Shown piece after piece: positions 18,015-27,056 of a DNA stretch of 64,000 nt; the first letter of the stretch is position 1, and each line of letters opens with the position of its first letter. The translations under genes were made by a program, and so were the position numbers. The notes beneath the pieces are model-generated. The model did not search any database. It saw only the letters and a program-made list of their open reading frames with translations, and was not told the origin of the DNA. The stretch is from Saccharibacillus sp. CPCC 101409 (GTDB taxonomy: Bacteria > Bacillota > Bacilli > Paenibacillales > Paenibacillaceae), in assembly GCF_030518235.1 (NCBI RefSeq), contig NZ_JAULSA010000011.1, positions 124,001-188,000 on the forward strand, in the 5' to 3' direction.

Positions 18015-19142
18015 TCATCCTTTGCTCGCAAAATAATCGGCGATCGCGCGCGCGGGCTTGGCCGCCTCGCGCTGCAGCTCCGCAATCATGGGTTCGCGAT
18101 GCGCTTTCCACGCTTCCGCGCCGTCCAGCAGCCGTTCCAGTTCCTCGCACAGCCGTTCGGGCTGCATCCGGTCGCTCGACCCGATCGCTTTGACGTCCAG
18201 CTGCGCGAGGAAATTGTCGATCTTGGGATCGTACGAGATGCCGGCGACCGGCACCCGCTGCTGCGCCGCGTAGATCAGGCTGTGCAGCCGCATGCCGACC
18301 AGCGCCGAGCAGCGCCCCACTTCCAGCAGCATCGACTGCGGGTCTTCCGTCTGTCGTTTGGTAATCTTCGAGCCGAGCGATTTGACGTCGCCCATCCGCT
18401 CGATCACATAATTCGTCGCTTCTTCGTCGTCCGGCAGATGGAACGGCAGGAAGCAGAAGTTTACTTCGCGGCGCTGCGCCAGCTGGCGCAGTCCGTCGGC
18501 GATGCCGGCAAGCTCGGTCCGTTCGTCGTTCCAGAAGCGGACCGAGACGCCGATCTTCGGCAGCCCGTCGGGTTTCTCGGCCGGAAATTTCGACGCGGCT
18601 CCCGCCGGCAGCGGCATGCCCATGACCGGATCGGGCACCACCTGGATCCGGCCGCCGTCCATTTTCATCGAACGAAGCAGTTCCGCCGACTCCTGATCGC
18701 GCACCGAGATATAATGGCTGCGTTTGAACGCGCCGTGAATCAGCGGATAGAACATTTTGCGGTTGACCGGTCCCACGCCTTGAGCGTAGATAAACACCGG
18801 TTTGCCCATCCACTGGGCCAGACGAATAACGCCGACATAATAAGGAATCGTTTTGGGGCTCGTGGCGTCCTGCAGCAGACTTCCCCCGCCGCTGATCAAG
18901 CCGTCGCTTTCCTTGAGCGCCTGACGCACCTCGTTCATCCGCATCCGGTGCACCGCCTTCACGCCGTAGATGCCCGACGTCCAGGAAGGATCGCCGGACA
19001 GCACGATCGGCTCGAAAGCGACGCCGGCGCGTTTGCCCTCCTGCTCCAGCGCGGTCAGGATCGACTTGAGCACCGCCTCGTCTCCGCTGTTGCGGAAGCC
19101 GTAATAGCCCGAGATTACAATTTTACGAGCAGCGGCGACCAT
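18015..19142 (-). CDS. csaB: Polysaccharide pyruvyl transferase CsaB
   Basis: CsaB adds a pyruvate ketal to the secondary cell wall polysaccharide. In Bacillus anthracis and Paenibacillus relatives this modification is required for SLH-domain proteins to bind the wall. The 375-residue product has the family's N-terminal ISGYYGFRNSGDEAVLKSIL motif, the LISGGGSLLQD segment, and GMRLHSLIYAAQQRVPVAGI near the C-terminus. The ATG at 19142 is preceded by AAGGTG and overlaps the end of the DUF5693 gene by 28 nt; an ATG ten codons earlier lacks a good site. Overlap upstream and a 9-nt gap to tagA show one operon. With three SLH proteins within 20 kb, the context strongly fits this role. Confidence 0.94.
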   Translation of the reverse strand: MVAAARKIVISGYYGFRNSGDEAVLKSILTALEQEGKRAGVAFEPIVLSGDPSWTSGIYGVKAVHRMRMNEVRQALKESDGLISGGGSLLQDATSPKTIPYYVGVIRLAQWMGKPVFIYAQGVGPVNRKMFYPLIHGAFKRSHYISVRDQESAELLRSMKMDGGRIQVVPDPVMGMPLPAGAASKFPAEKPDGLPKIGVSVRFWNDERTELAGIADGLRQLAQRREVNFCFLPFHLPDDEEATNYVIERMGDVKSLGSKITKRQTEDPQSMLLEVGRCSALVGMRLHSLIYAAQQRVPVAGISYDPKIDNFLAQLDVKAIGSSDRMQPERLCEELERLLDGAEAWKAHREPMIAELQREAAKPARAIADYFASKG

Positions 19143-21148
19143 TTTCTCCAACACCTTTCGATGATTTGCCATACCAGGATGAAGACCAGTCCGACGATAA
19201 TGCCCAGGCCCATGCCGAGCAGGTCGCGAACGAGCGAGATCCAGACCGGCGTATGGATATGCGCAAAAGTATCGACGATCGACAGCTGGCCGATCGACGC
19301 GATGACCATGACATAGATCGCGTGACGGTACTTCAGCGCGACGAATACGCCGGCAATAAAGATCGGGTGGCCGAGCAGGAATTCCTTGAAGCGCGGACGC
19401 ACGCCGACCGTGTTTTCAAGCAGGGTGCGGAACGTCTTCTCCAGTCCGGTCGCGCTGCCGCTGTTGCCGGTCCGCGACAGGTAGTACATGCCGACGACGC
19501 CGACGACCGCGACGATAATCACCATTGCGACGGTAACCGGCATGCGCAGAATCCTGCCGACACTGCCGAACGCCGCGTTTTTACGGTAAAAGAGCACGTA
19601 CAGCGCGGTCAGCGCAATCGGCGCGAGATGCAGCAGGCTGACGCCGCGGAACTGCTCCAGCACCAGTTGGTAGGTGACTCGGTTCAGCAGCGCAATCATA
19701 AACGGCACCGCCATCAGCGACATGGCGCTTGTGCGGAGGAACAGCAGGATGCCGTGCACGATTCGACGGCCGACGCTCATCTGCTGGCCGAGGTCGTACA
19801 AGCGGTCGATCTTGCGAATCGCGAACACCATCGCGATGGACGGCGCGCTGATCGCGGCGAACAGCGCCAGCGCCTGCTCCATAATATGCGGACGCAGCAC
19901 GTACAATCCGGCCGCGCCGACGATGCCCAGAATAAACGCCAGCAGCGTCAGCGGCGGCACGAAGATCGAGACGAGAATCGAGATCAGAGCGACCGCTCCG
20001 AGAATCGCCACCCAGCGGAAATAGTTCTGTCCGGCCATCTCGGCCACTTCGAACTGCGAAGCCGGTCCGAACTCGAAGCCGTAATTCTCGATGCGCTGCA
20101 TCGCGCCTTCGAAGCTTCCGTCTTCCGGTCCCTGCAAACTGTCGACGATGTTTTCGATCGTATCGGAAACTTTGCCTTCGATCGTATTCGTCTGCACCGC
20201 CGTATGAATAAACATCATGCGGATATTGCGGTCTTTCGCGGCCAGCGCGAACCGGTCGGCGATAATGTCCGGGTCGAGCGCCGAGTCGCGGCCGCTGAGC
20301 GAGTACAGGCGGGCGACGTTATAATTGGTCAGCTTGGCGACCGTCTGGAAGCCGCGCTGCTCCCCTTTGAGATTCTCGATCGCGGCGATGCCGATTCCGC
20401 GTTCGTTCAGCAGCTGCGCGAAGTCTTCCAGATGGCGTTCGTCCGGCTCTTCCGCGTAGCCCGGTACTTCTTCGCCGTCGAACAAGACGCGATCGACGCC
20501 CATGGCTTTGAAGCGGTCCAGCAGCGAAGCCAGTTCTTCCTGGTCGTAGATCGAGCTGTTGCCCAGACGCGGCAGCAGGTGAAAGCCTTTGGCATCCAGC
20601 AGCTGCATGGAGATCGGGTCCGGTTCCATCTTTTTGAGCACGGCATTCTGCACCGGGGTCGCAATCTTGAGGCCGGCGCGTCCGTTCAGCTCCCAGTCCT
20701 CGACCGCGATCTCCTGGCTTGCGAACGCCTTGCGGATAATCGGTTCGATCTCCGCCTGGCTTTTTGCATCCGTAAACAGCAGATATGTAGCATTCTCGTT
20801 GGCCGTCAGCACTTTGCCGGTCAGACGCGCCGCATCCTGTTCGCTGTATACCGTGATCCGTCTGGCATTGGACAGCTCCGTCAACGTCGCTTCATAGACG
20901 GACATCGTGTTGATGCCAGCTTCCTTCAATACATCGAGCTGCTCGTCGATAAAAGAGTTCGGATTGCCCTGATACGTCGAGACCTGAATCAAATCCCGGT
21001 AATCGAAGATCATTTCCACGTTCTTGGACGTGCCTTCCGTCCGGATGCGGTCGTACGCAACCGGCAGAGACGCCACGATGCCGAGGATTACCAGAATCCA
21101 CAATCCTTTTACCGCAGCCTTGTTCCACTGCCGCCATTTCTGACTCAA
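19115..21148 (-). CDS. DUF5693 family multi-spanning membrane protein
   Basis: The 677-residue protein has one N-terminal membrane anchor (LWILVILGIVASLPVAYD) and a large extracytoplasmic domain of about 350 residues. A C-terminal half with about eight hydrophobic segments follows. It resembles the DUF5693 family found beside csaB in Paenibacillaceae; the biochemical function is not known. The start is TTG at 21148, fixed by AAGGAGGT nine bases before it, whereas an upstream ATG has no ribosome site. The gene overlaps csaB by 28 nt, so it is translated with the SLH-ligand pathway. A role in moving or modifying the wall polymer (for example polymerase, flippase or pyruvate-related) is a guess from context only. 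Confidence 0.85.
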   Translation of the reverse strand: MSQKWRQWNKAAVKGLWILVILGIVASLPVAYDRIRTEGTSKNVEMIFDYRDLIQVSTYQGNPNSFIDEQLDVLKEAGINTMSVYEATLTELSNARRITVYSEQDAARLTGKVLTANENATYLLFTDAKSQAEIEPIIRKAFASQEIAVEDWELNGRAGLKIATPVQNAVLKKMEPDPISMQLLDAKGFHLLPRLGNSSIYDQEELASLLDRFKAMGVDRVLFDGEEVPGYAEEPDERHLEDFAQLLNERGIGIAAIENLKGEQRGFQTVAKLTNYNVARLYSLSGRDSALDPDIIADRFALAAKDRNIRMMFIHTAVQTNTIEGKVSDTIENIVDSLQGPEDGSFEGAMQRIENYGFEFGPASQFEVAEMAGQNYFRWVAILGAVALISILVSIFVPPLTLLAFILGIVGAAGLYVLRPHIMEQALALFAAISAPSIAMVFAIRKIDRLYDLGQQMSVGRRIVHGILLFLRTSAMSLMAVPFMIALLNRVTYQLVLEQFRGVSLLHLAPIALTALYVLFYRKNAAFGSVGRILRMPVTVAMVIIVAVVGVVGMYYLSRTGNSGSATGLEKTFRTLLENTVGVRPRFKEFLLGHPIFIAGVFVALKYRHAIYVMVIASIGQLSIVDTFAHIHTPVWISLVRDLLGMGLGIIVGLVFILVWQIIERCWRKWSPLLVKL

Positions 21149-21234
21149 GTTCGGTATACCTCCTTGCCGGCGCGTTCCCGCTTCCGGCATTGTTCAAGTT
21201 GATAGATCGCAAGTCGATAAATCAGACGCCCCCT

Positions 21235-21265
21235 GCCGAAACGCGCCGCTTCGGCGCGCTTTGGC
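21235..21265 (-). terminator. Hairpin after the phosphoglucomutase gene
   Basis: Arms GCCGAAACGCGCC and GGCGCGCTTTGGC pair over 13 bp with two mismatches and a 5-nt loop. The T tract is absent, so it may be an inefficient terminator or a processing hairpin between this gene and the DUF5693 operon. Confidence 0.5.
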
Positions 21266-21343
21266 AAGAGGCATCGTGGGGATTTCTGAGGAAACCGCCG
21301 CGAACGCGAGCATCCGGTCCGCGGCCGTCTCGATGTCGGAGCC

Positions 21344-23056
21344 TTAGGCGTCCACCCGTTCGGTTACGGCCGCAACGAGGCGCTGCACCGCTTCTTCCGC
21401 GCCCGCCAGCGAATCGCCGCGAACCGCGAAGTAGACTTTGATCTTCGGCTCGGTGCCCGACGGGCGCAGCACGAACCACGAATCGTCTTCCAGGATGTAC
21501 TTCAGTACATTCTCTTCCGGCAGTCCGTCGATGCCCTGCGCGTAGTCGAGCGTCTGCACGACTTTGACGCCCGCCACTTCGGCCGGCGGATTCTCGCGCC
21601 AGTCGGCCATGATCGATTGAATCTTGGCGACGCCGTCTTTGCCTTTCATCGTGCGCGATTCCAGGCGCTCGATAAAGGTGCCGAACTGCGCGTACAATCC
21701 TTCGAGCACGTCGTACAGCGTCTTGCCCTGGCTCTTATAGTAAGCCGCAGCTTCGGCGATCAGCATGGACGCGAGCACCGCGTCCTTGTCGCGCGCGTAA
21801 GTGCCGGCCAGATAACCGTAGCTTTCTTCGTAACCGAACAGGAAAGTATGCTCTCCGGTCTGCTCGAACTGGTTCATTTTCTCGCCGATGTACTTGAAGC
21901 CGGTCAGCGTGTTCAGCACTTCCGCTCCGTAATGGCGGGCGATGACCGCGCCCATCTCGCTGGTCACGATCGTTTTGATCACGGCGCCGTTCTTCGGCAG
22001 TTTGCCCGATTCCTGCAGGCGGCCGAGCACGTAATCGACCATGATCGCGCCGGACTGGTTGCCGGTCAGGACGACGTATTTGCCTTCCTTGTTGCGCACC
22101 ACCGCGCCCATCCGGTCGCAGTCGGGGTCGGTGCCGATCAGCAGATCGGCGTTCAGCTCTTCGCCGAGCTTCATCGCCAGCGTAAACGCTTCGCGCTCTT
22201 CCGGATTCGGCGACTTGACGGTCGGGAAGTCCCCGTCCGGCTGCTCCTGCTCCGGCACGACGGCCACGTTCTTGAACCCGATCCGCTCCAGCACGCGGCG
22301 CACCGGCAGATTGCCGGTACCGTGCAGCGGCGTGAACACGATCTGCAGATCGTCGCCTTCGCCGGCGGCCAGACGCTCGCGGCCCAGCGACAGGCCCGCC
22401 ACGGTATCGATAAACGCTTCGTCTTCTTCGTCGCCGAGCCACACGATCAGACCCTGCGCTTCCGCTTCCTCGCGGGTGATCTGTTTGATCTCGGAGAAGG
22501 ACTGCACGCCCTGCACCAGGCTGATGACGCGCTCCGCTTCGTCCGGCACAAGCTGCCCGCCTTCACGGTTATAGACCTTGTAGCCGTTGTACTCCGGCGG
22601 GTTGTGGCTCGCCGTGACCATAATGCCGCCGTCGGCCTCCAGATGGCGCACCGAGAACGACAGCTGCGGCGTGGTGCGCAGCGACGGATACAGCTTCGCC
22701 ACGATGCCGTTGGCGGCCAGCACAAGCGCCGCTTCCAGCGAGAACTCCGGCGAGAAGTGGCGCGAGTCGTGCGCAATGATTACGGAAGGTTTGCCTTCCT
22801 TGCCCTGCGCCGTTTCCAGTATGTACTGCGCCAGGCCCTGCGTCGCTTTGCCGACCGTGTAACGGTTCATCCGGTTGCTGCCCGCGCCGATGACGCCGCG
22901 CAGTCCGCCGGTCCCGAATTCGAGTTCGCGGTAGAAGCGGTCTTCCAGTTCGTCGGGCTGCGATTCGAGCGCGCGCAGCTCCTGTTTGGTTTCCTCGTCG
23001 ATGCTCGGGTCTTCCAGCCACTGTTTGACGACCGCCGCTGTTTTTTCGTTGATCAT
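21344..23056 (-). CDS. pgcA: Phospho-sugar mutase (phosphoglucomutase/phosphomannomutase family)
   Basis: Enzymes of this alpha-D-phosphohexomutase family interconvert glucose-6-phosphate and glucose-1-phosphate, feeding UDP-glucose for wall polymers and glycolipids. The 570-residue length matches Bacillus PgcA. It has the phosphoserine loop MVTASHNPPEYNGYKVYN, the metal-binding GTDPDCDRMGAVV, the sugar-binding FGYEESYGYLAGTYARDKDA and the C-terminal phosphate-binding RPSGTEPKIKVYFA. The ATG follows AGGGAGG by 10 nt. It is upstream of the DUF5693-csaB-tagA-tagO set, separated by about 195 bp with a hairpin. A supply role for that pathway is plausible but not shown. Confidence 0.92.
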   Translation of the reverse strand: MINEKTAAVVKQWLEDPSIDEETKQELRALESQPDELEDRFYRELEFGTGGLRGVIGAGSNRMNRYTVGKATQGLAQYILETAQGKEGKPSVIIAHDSRHFSPEFSLEAALVLAANGIVAKLYPSLRTTPQLSFSVRHLEADGGIMVTASHNPPEYNGYKVYNREGGQLVPDEAERVISLVQGVQSFSEIKQITREEAEAQGLIVWLGDEEDEAFIDTVAGLSLGRERLAAGEGDDLQIVFTPLHGTGNLPVRRVLERIGFKNVAVVPEQEQPDGDFPTVKSPNPEEREAFTLAMKLGEELNADLLIGTDPDCDRMGAVVRNKEGKYVVLTGNQSGAIMVDYVLGRLQESGKLPKNGAVIKTIVTSEMGAVIARHYGAEVLNTLTGFKYIGEKMNQFEQTGEHTFLFGYEESYGYLAGTYARDKDAVLASMLIAEAAAYYKSQGKTLYDVLEGLYAQFGTFIERLESRTMKGKDGVAKIQSIMADWRENPPAEVAGVKVVQTLDYAQGIDGLPEENVLKYILEDDSWFVLRPSGTEPKIKVYFAVRGDSLAGAEEAVQRLVAAVTERVDA

Positions 23057-23111
23057 GTTTCGTAGACCTCCCTGTTTCCGGATAGTTGGGTTGAAGAGGC
23101 GGCGCTTTTCT

Positions 23112-23546
23112 TTACTCGCGGTCCGCGAGCGCAAACATCATATCGCCTTCGGCCACGACGGTTCCGTCGACTGTCGCGACGGCGTGCCCTTTGCCGATCT
23201 TGCCTTTGAAACGAGTCATCTCGACTTCGAGTCTCAGCGTATCGCCCGGCTTCACCTGGCCGCGGAAACGGAATCCGTCGATGCCCGCGAAGAATCCGAG
23301 CTTGCCCCGGTTTTCCTCCACGATCATCATCGCCACGCTTCCGACCTGCGCCAGCGCCTCAACTATTAATACCCCCGGCATGACCGGATAACCCGGAAAA
23401 TGTCCGACAAAGAAAGGTTCGTTTACCGTTACGTTTTTAATGCCGACCGCGCTTTTGCCCGGTTCGACTTCCAGAATTCGATCCACAAGCAGGAAAGGTG
23501 GTCGATGCGGAATAATCTCTTGAATTTGCTGCGAATCCAGTACCAC
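23112..23546 (-). CDS. fabZ: 3-hydroxyacyl-[acyl-carrier-protein] dehydratase FabZ
   Basis: FabZ removes water from 3-hydroxyacyl-ACP in the fatty acid elongation cycle in the cytoplasm. The 144-residue protein has the hot-dog fold signatures [14 protein letters not shown] and [20 protein letters not shown]; His49 and Glu63 are the expected catalytic pair. GTG at 23546, eight bases after AAGGGAG, is chosen over an upstream start without a site. The mbl-flhO-flhP-fabZ order is conserved in Bacillales. It ends about 55 bp before the phospho-sugar mutase. Confidence 0.96.
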   Translation of the reverse strand: MVLDSQQIQEIIPHRPPFLLVDRILEVEPGKSAVGIKNVTVNEPFFVGHFPGYPVMPGVLIVEALAQVGSVAMMIVEENRGKLGFFAGIDGFRFRGQVKPGDTLRLEVEMTRFKGKIGKGHAVATVDGTVVAEGDMMFALADRE

Positions 23547-23631
23547 AAGCAAAACTCCCTTCGGCAATTTCCTCCATCATTATACAGTTTCCCGGGGCAA
23601 AAAGGAATCGCGGAAAGACGGCAAGCCAAAA

Positions 23632-23672
23632 GAGCCGCCCGCCGCGCTTGGACAAGCGCATACGGGCGGCTC
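23632..23672 (-). terminator. Terminator of the EpuA-like gene
   Basis: A long stem (GAGCCGCCCG paired with CGGGCGGCTC, plus an inner GCGCTTG/CAAGCGC stem) is followed by TTTTGG on the minus strand, 70 bp past the stop codon. Confidence 0.85.
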
Positions 23673-23742
23673 CGGCCGCTGCAACGTGATCGTTATTCCT
23701 CCGCCTTCCGCGGCTGCGCCGGTATCCCCCGGCCGTTCCGCT

Positions 23743-23961
23743 TCAGGGCGCGAACACCAGATCGAAGACGTGCCGCCAGGTTTCGGGACGGAACGCTTCT
23801 TCGAGCGGCTGTTTGCCCACGTATACGTAACCGAAGACCATGCCCCCGGCTATGCAGACCGCAAACAAGATTATAAAAAGGATAAACCGCAGCAATCTTC
23901 TGCCGAACGATTTTTTACGGCGCTTCGGGGCTTCGCTTTGCTCGTCCATCACTTTTTCCAT
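23743..23961 (-). CDS. EpuA-like small membrane protein (PF11772, 'RNA polymerase subunit beta' label in databases)
   Basis: The 72-residue protein has a basic N-terminus (KRRKKSFGRRLLR), a single membrane helix (FILFIILFAVCIAGGMVFGY) and a short outer tail ending in FRPETWRHVFDLVF. This pattern (helix, GY, then 'F.PETW.H..DFV') is that of the EpuA family. Database entries often call it DNA-directed RNA polymerase subunit beta; that name is probably misleading and no activity is known. AAGGAGGGG precedes the ATG. It lies between flhP and fabZ, with terminators on both sides, so it is likely transcribed alone. Confidence 0.8.
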   Translation of the reverse strand: MEKVMDEQSEAPKRRKKSFGRRLLRFILFIILFAVCIAGGMVFGYVYVGKQPLEEAFRPETWRHVFDLVFAP

Positions 23962-23987
23962 CGCTTCGACCCCTCCTTACGCAAAAA

Positions 23988-24023
23988 CCGAATCCGGCCC
24001 GAAAAAAGTTTCGGCGGATTCGG
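23988..24023 (-). terminator. flhP/flhO operon terminator
   Basis: CCGAATCCG and CGGATTCGG arms, with an inner GGC/GCC region, are followed by TTTTTGCG on the minus strand, about 22 bp past the flhP stop. Confidence 0.82.
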
Positions 24024-24045
24024 ACTTTATATGACTTTCGGGTGA

Positions 24046-24852
24046 TTACTGACGAATCGTATTGGCCAGATTTGCCATCGTGTCGCTCGACATCAGCGCT
24101 TTGGCCGCCAGCTGGTAGGCGCGCTGCGCCTGCAGCAGATCGGTCATCTGCGCCGTCATATCGACGTTCGACTGCTCGACGTAACCCTGTCTGACTTCCG
24201 CCGTCACTCCGGTATTCGTAATGACTTCGTTTTCGTTCGCGCCGGCCGCCAGACGGAAGATGTTGCCCTCCGTTTGCACCAGGCCTTCCGAGTGCTCCAC
24301 ACGTCCCAGCGAGAGGCGTCCCGCCGCGGTGCTTCTGCCGTCCGGAGAGATCGCGCGAACCGTGCCGTCGCTATCGACCTGCAGTTCCGAACCGGCCGGA
24401 ATGCGGATCGGCTGTCCGTTCGCGCCCATTACCGGATAGCCCTGGTTCGTCATCAGGTAAACGTTCTGCGTATCCGTGCCCACCGAAGCGAGCTGGAAGC
24501 CGCCTTCGCGCGTCCATGCTTTGTTCCCGTCCACCTGGATCTCGAACAAGGCGTTGCCTTCGATCGCGATATCGGATTTGCTGCCGGTTTCCTTGAGCGC
24601 GCCCTGCGTCTGGTCGACCGTCACTTCGCCCATCCGGGCGCCGAAGCCCAGATTGTAGCCCGCGTCGGTGCGGCGTCCGTCCTGGATAAACGATTTGCCC
24701 TGCTGTTGAACGCGGGTGAGCGTGTCCTGGAAGTTGGCCTGCTTGGCTTTGTAGCCTACCGTGTCGAGATTGGCGATATTGTCCGAAATCAGGTCGAGTT
24801 TGCGCTGAAGGCCGTTCATCGTTACCGAAGCGCTGATCATCGAGTTGTTCAT
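24046..24852 (-). CDS. flhP: Flagellar basal-body rod protein FlhP
   Basis: FlhP belongs to the flagellar rod/hook protein family (FlgF/FlgG-like) and forms part of the distal rod on the outer side of the membrane. The 268-residue protein shows the N-terminal helix signature LDLISDNIANLDTVGYKAKQ. The matching C-terminal helix is LLQAQRAYQLAAKALMSSDT, and both ends are needed for assembly in this family. AAGGGAGG precedes the ATG. It follows flhO by 13 bp, matching the mbl-flhO-flhP order in Bacillus. Expression from the sigma-D-like promoter before flhO is likely. Confidence 0.92.
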   Translation of the reverse strand: MNNSMISASVTMNGLQRKLDLISDNIANLDTVGYKAKQANFQDTLTRVQQQGKSFIQDGRRTDAGYNLGFGARMGEVTVDQTQGALKETGSKSDIAIEGNALFEIQVDGNKAWTREGGFQLASVGTDTQNVYLMTNQGYPVMGANGQPIRIPAGSELQVDSDGTVRAISPDGRSTAAGRLSLGRVEHSEGLVQTEGNIFRLAAGANENEVITNTGVTAEVRQGYVEQSNVDMTAQMTDLLQAQRAYQLAAKALMSSDTMANLANTIRQ

Positions 24853-24865
24853 GAGTTAGCCTCCC

Positions 24866-25747
24866 TTATTGGACTCTTCCGACTTCGTTAACCGCTTTTT
24901 CAAGACTCTTGTCGTAGAACTGCACAACCTTCTGGTTGGCTTCGTAAGCCCGCAGCGCCGCGGTCAGATCGACCATCGATTGAGCCGCGTCGACCGTCGA
25001 GCGCTCCAGATAACCCTGCTTGACGTTGATCTGATCTTCGTTCGTCGCGGCCCGCAGCGATGCGGCGCCCTGCGTTTTCTCCGAGAACAGCCCTTCGCCG
25101 TCGCGCGTCAGTTCGTTCGGCTGCTGGGCGACCGTGATGCCGATCCGTCCGGAAGCCGCGCCCGTCGCTTTGTTGAAAATGGTTCCGTTCTCGCGCACCC
25201 AGTAATCGTCCATCGAACCGGTCAGCACGATCGGCTGTCCGTCCTGCCCGAGAATGTTTTGGTTCATCGATGTGACGAGACGTCCTTCCGCAGTCAGATG
25301 CATGTCGCCGTCGCGCGTGTAGCTGACTCCGCCGGATGCGTTCTGCACGTTGAAAAACGCCTGCGGCTGATACTGTACCTGTCCGTTCGCGCCGACGAAT
25401 TTGCCCGAGGCGTCGAACGCGATGCTGCCTCCCTGCGGGTTCGCCACCTGAATATCGGAAACGAGCGCCAGGTCGTCCGAAGACTGGGTCTCCGTAATAT
25501 CGCCCTGAACCATCATCGAAATGCTTTCTTCGGCGAATACGCCGGTGTTCAGCTTGCCCACCTGACGATTGTCGCGGCCTTCGTCGCCGTTTTGCAGACC
25601 GATCATCACTTCGGGAAACGAGCGCGCCACGCTGTCCACCTGCTTGTAGCCCGTCGTGTTCAGGTTGGCGATGTTCTGCGTCACCGTGTCGTGTCTGTGC
25701 TGCTGCGTCATCATGCCTGCGGTCGCCGTATATAAGCCTCTCAGCAT
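24866..25747 (-). CDS. flhO: Flagellar basal-body rod protein FlhO
   Basis: FlhO is the partner of FlhP in the flagellar rod. The 293-residue product has the MLRGLYTATAGMMTQQ start typical of the family, the NIANLNTTGYKQ rod motif, and a C-terminal MVDLTAALRAYEANQKVVQF helix. ATG at 25747 matches homologue starts and lies about 11 nt after AAGGAG; an ATG three codons earlier is too close to that site. It lies downstream of mbl after a 156-bp gap that contains a sigma-D-type -10 sequence, and it is followed closely by flhP. Confidence 0.92.
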   Translation of the reverse strand: MLRGLYTATAGMMTQQHRHDTVTQNIANLNTTGYKQVDSVARSFPEVMIGLQNGDEGRDNRQVGKLNTGVFAEESISMMVQGDITETQSSDDLALVSDIQVANPQGGSIAFDASGKFVGANGQVQYQPQAFFNVQNASGGVSYTRDGDMHLTAEGRLVTSMNQNILGQDGQPIVLTGSMDDYWVRENGTIFNKATGAASGRIGITVAQQPNELTRDGEGLFSEKTQGAASLRAATNEDQINVKQGYLERSTVDAAQSMVDLTAALRAYEANQKVVQFYDKSLEKAVNEVGRVQ

Positions 25748-25869
25748 TCGAATCATTTCTCCTTCCGATATCGCCCGGATGCGGGATGTGTGTGCGAAGC
25801 CGTGCTGTGCTTGTCCGTGTCCTCTGCTGCCGGGCGGCTTCGAAAAAGCCCCTCGGCCCTGTACCTTAT

Positions 25870-25877
25870 ATATCGGC
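25870..25877 (-). promoter_or_regulatory. Candidate sigma-D (flagellar) -10 element before flhO
   Basis: The minus strand reads GCCGATAT, a 7/8 match to the sigma-D -10 consensus GCCGATAA, about 120 nt upstream of flhO. The -35 (TAAA) is poor. Bacillus flhOP is known to be sigma-D dependent. Confidence 0.5.
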
Positions 25878-25903
25878 AGACGCGAGAAATTATGAAGGGG
25901 AAA

Positions 25904-26902
25904 TCAGAATTTTTTCTTGGCCGTTTTGTCGAGATGATCGAGCATGAGCTGCGTGCCTTTGACGACGCAGTGCATCGGATCTTCCGCCGTCCAGACCGGT
26001 ACTCTGAGCTCCTGCGCAAGCAGGTCGTCCAGACCGTGCAGCAGCGCGCCTCCGCCCGTCAGCACGACGCCGCGGTCGATGATGTCGGCCGACAGCTCCG
26101 GCGGCGTGCGTTCCAGCACCGACTTGGCGGCGCTGACGATCAGCGATACCGACTCGGACAGGGCCTCCTGCACTTCCGCCGAAGTGACGGACACCGTGCG
26201 CGGCAGACCGGACACCATATCGCGGCCGCGGATATCCACTTCGGCCTGGCGGCCTTCCGGATGCACCGACGCGATATTGATCTTCAAATCCTCCGCCGTC
26301 CGTTCGCCGATCAGCAGCTTGTATTTGTTCTTGATATAGCGGATGATCGCTTCGTCGAACGTATCGCCCGCAACCTTGATCGAAGAAGAAGTCACGATGT
26401 CGCCCATCGACAGAACCGCTACGTCGGTCGTGCCGCCGCCGATATCGACCACCATGTTGCCGCTCGGCTGATAGATGTCCATGCCCGCGCCGATTGCCGC
26501 CGCTTTCGGCTCTTCTTCGAGATAAACGTCTTTCGCTCCGGTATGCTGGGCCGCTTCCCGAATCGCTTTCTGCTCGACGGAAGTGATGTTGGTCGGCGCG
26601 CAGATCAGAATCCGGGGATTGCTGTACCAGCTTCTGCCGCCCACTTTATTGATAAAATAGCGAAGCATCGCTTCCGTGATGTCAAAGTCCGCGATCACGC
26701 CGTCGCGCAGCGGGCGCACCACTTCGATATTGCCGGGCGTACGTCCCACCATGCGGCGGGCTTCCTCGCCGACCGCGAGTACACGCTTCGATTCCCTCTC
26801 GATTGCCACGACCGACGGCTCGTCGATCACGACTCCTTTTCCCTTTACGTAAATCAGCACGTTCGCCGTGCCCAGATCGATCCCGATATCCTTGCTCAAC
26901 AT
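25904..26902 (-). CDS. mbl: Rod-shape determining protein Mbl (MreB-like actin)
   Basis: Mbl polymerises under the membrane and directs the cell wall elongation machinery. The 332-residue length fits. The actin-fold nucleotide motifs are all visible: KDIGIDLGTANVLIYVKGKG (phosphate 1), VVDIGGGTTDVAVLS (phosphate 2) and GVVLTGGGALLHGLD (adenosine). The ATG at 26902 begins MLSKDIG as in homologues, with TGGAGG upstream. In spore-forming relatives spoIIID usually lies directly before mbl, but here murA is the next gene. The downstream flhO is separated by 156 bp. Confidence 0.95.
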   Translation of the reverse strand: MLSKDIGIDLGTANVLIYVKGKGVVIDEPSVVAIERESKRVLAVGEEARRMVGRTPGNIEVVRPLRDGVIADFDITEAMLRYFINKVGGRSWYSNPRILICAPTNITSVEQKAIREAAQHTGAKDVYLEEEPKAAAIGAGMDIYQPSGNMVVDIGGGTTDVAVLSMGDIVTSSSIKVAGDTFDEAIIRYIKNKYKLLIGERTAEDLKINIASVHPEGRQAEVDIRGRDMVSGLPRTVSVTSAEVQEALSESVSLIVSAAKSVLERTPPELSADIIDRGVVLTGGGALLHGLDDLLAQELRVPVWTAEDPMHCVVKGTQLMLDHLDKTAKKKF

Positions 26903-27056
26903 GTCTTTTCGCGGCCTCCAGCATCCTTGTTTATTCGGCTTTTCCCACTGCGGTCTTTCGCCCGCCACCCTGTAAACTACCAGCTTTTAACATACCATAT
27001 TTATAGCCCGCTCTTCAACGGAATTTCGAACCAAATCGTCTGTAAATACACAAAAA

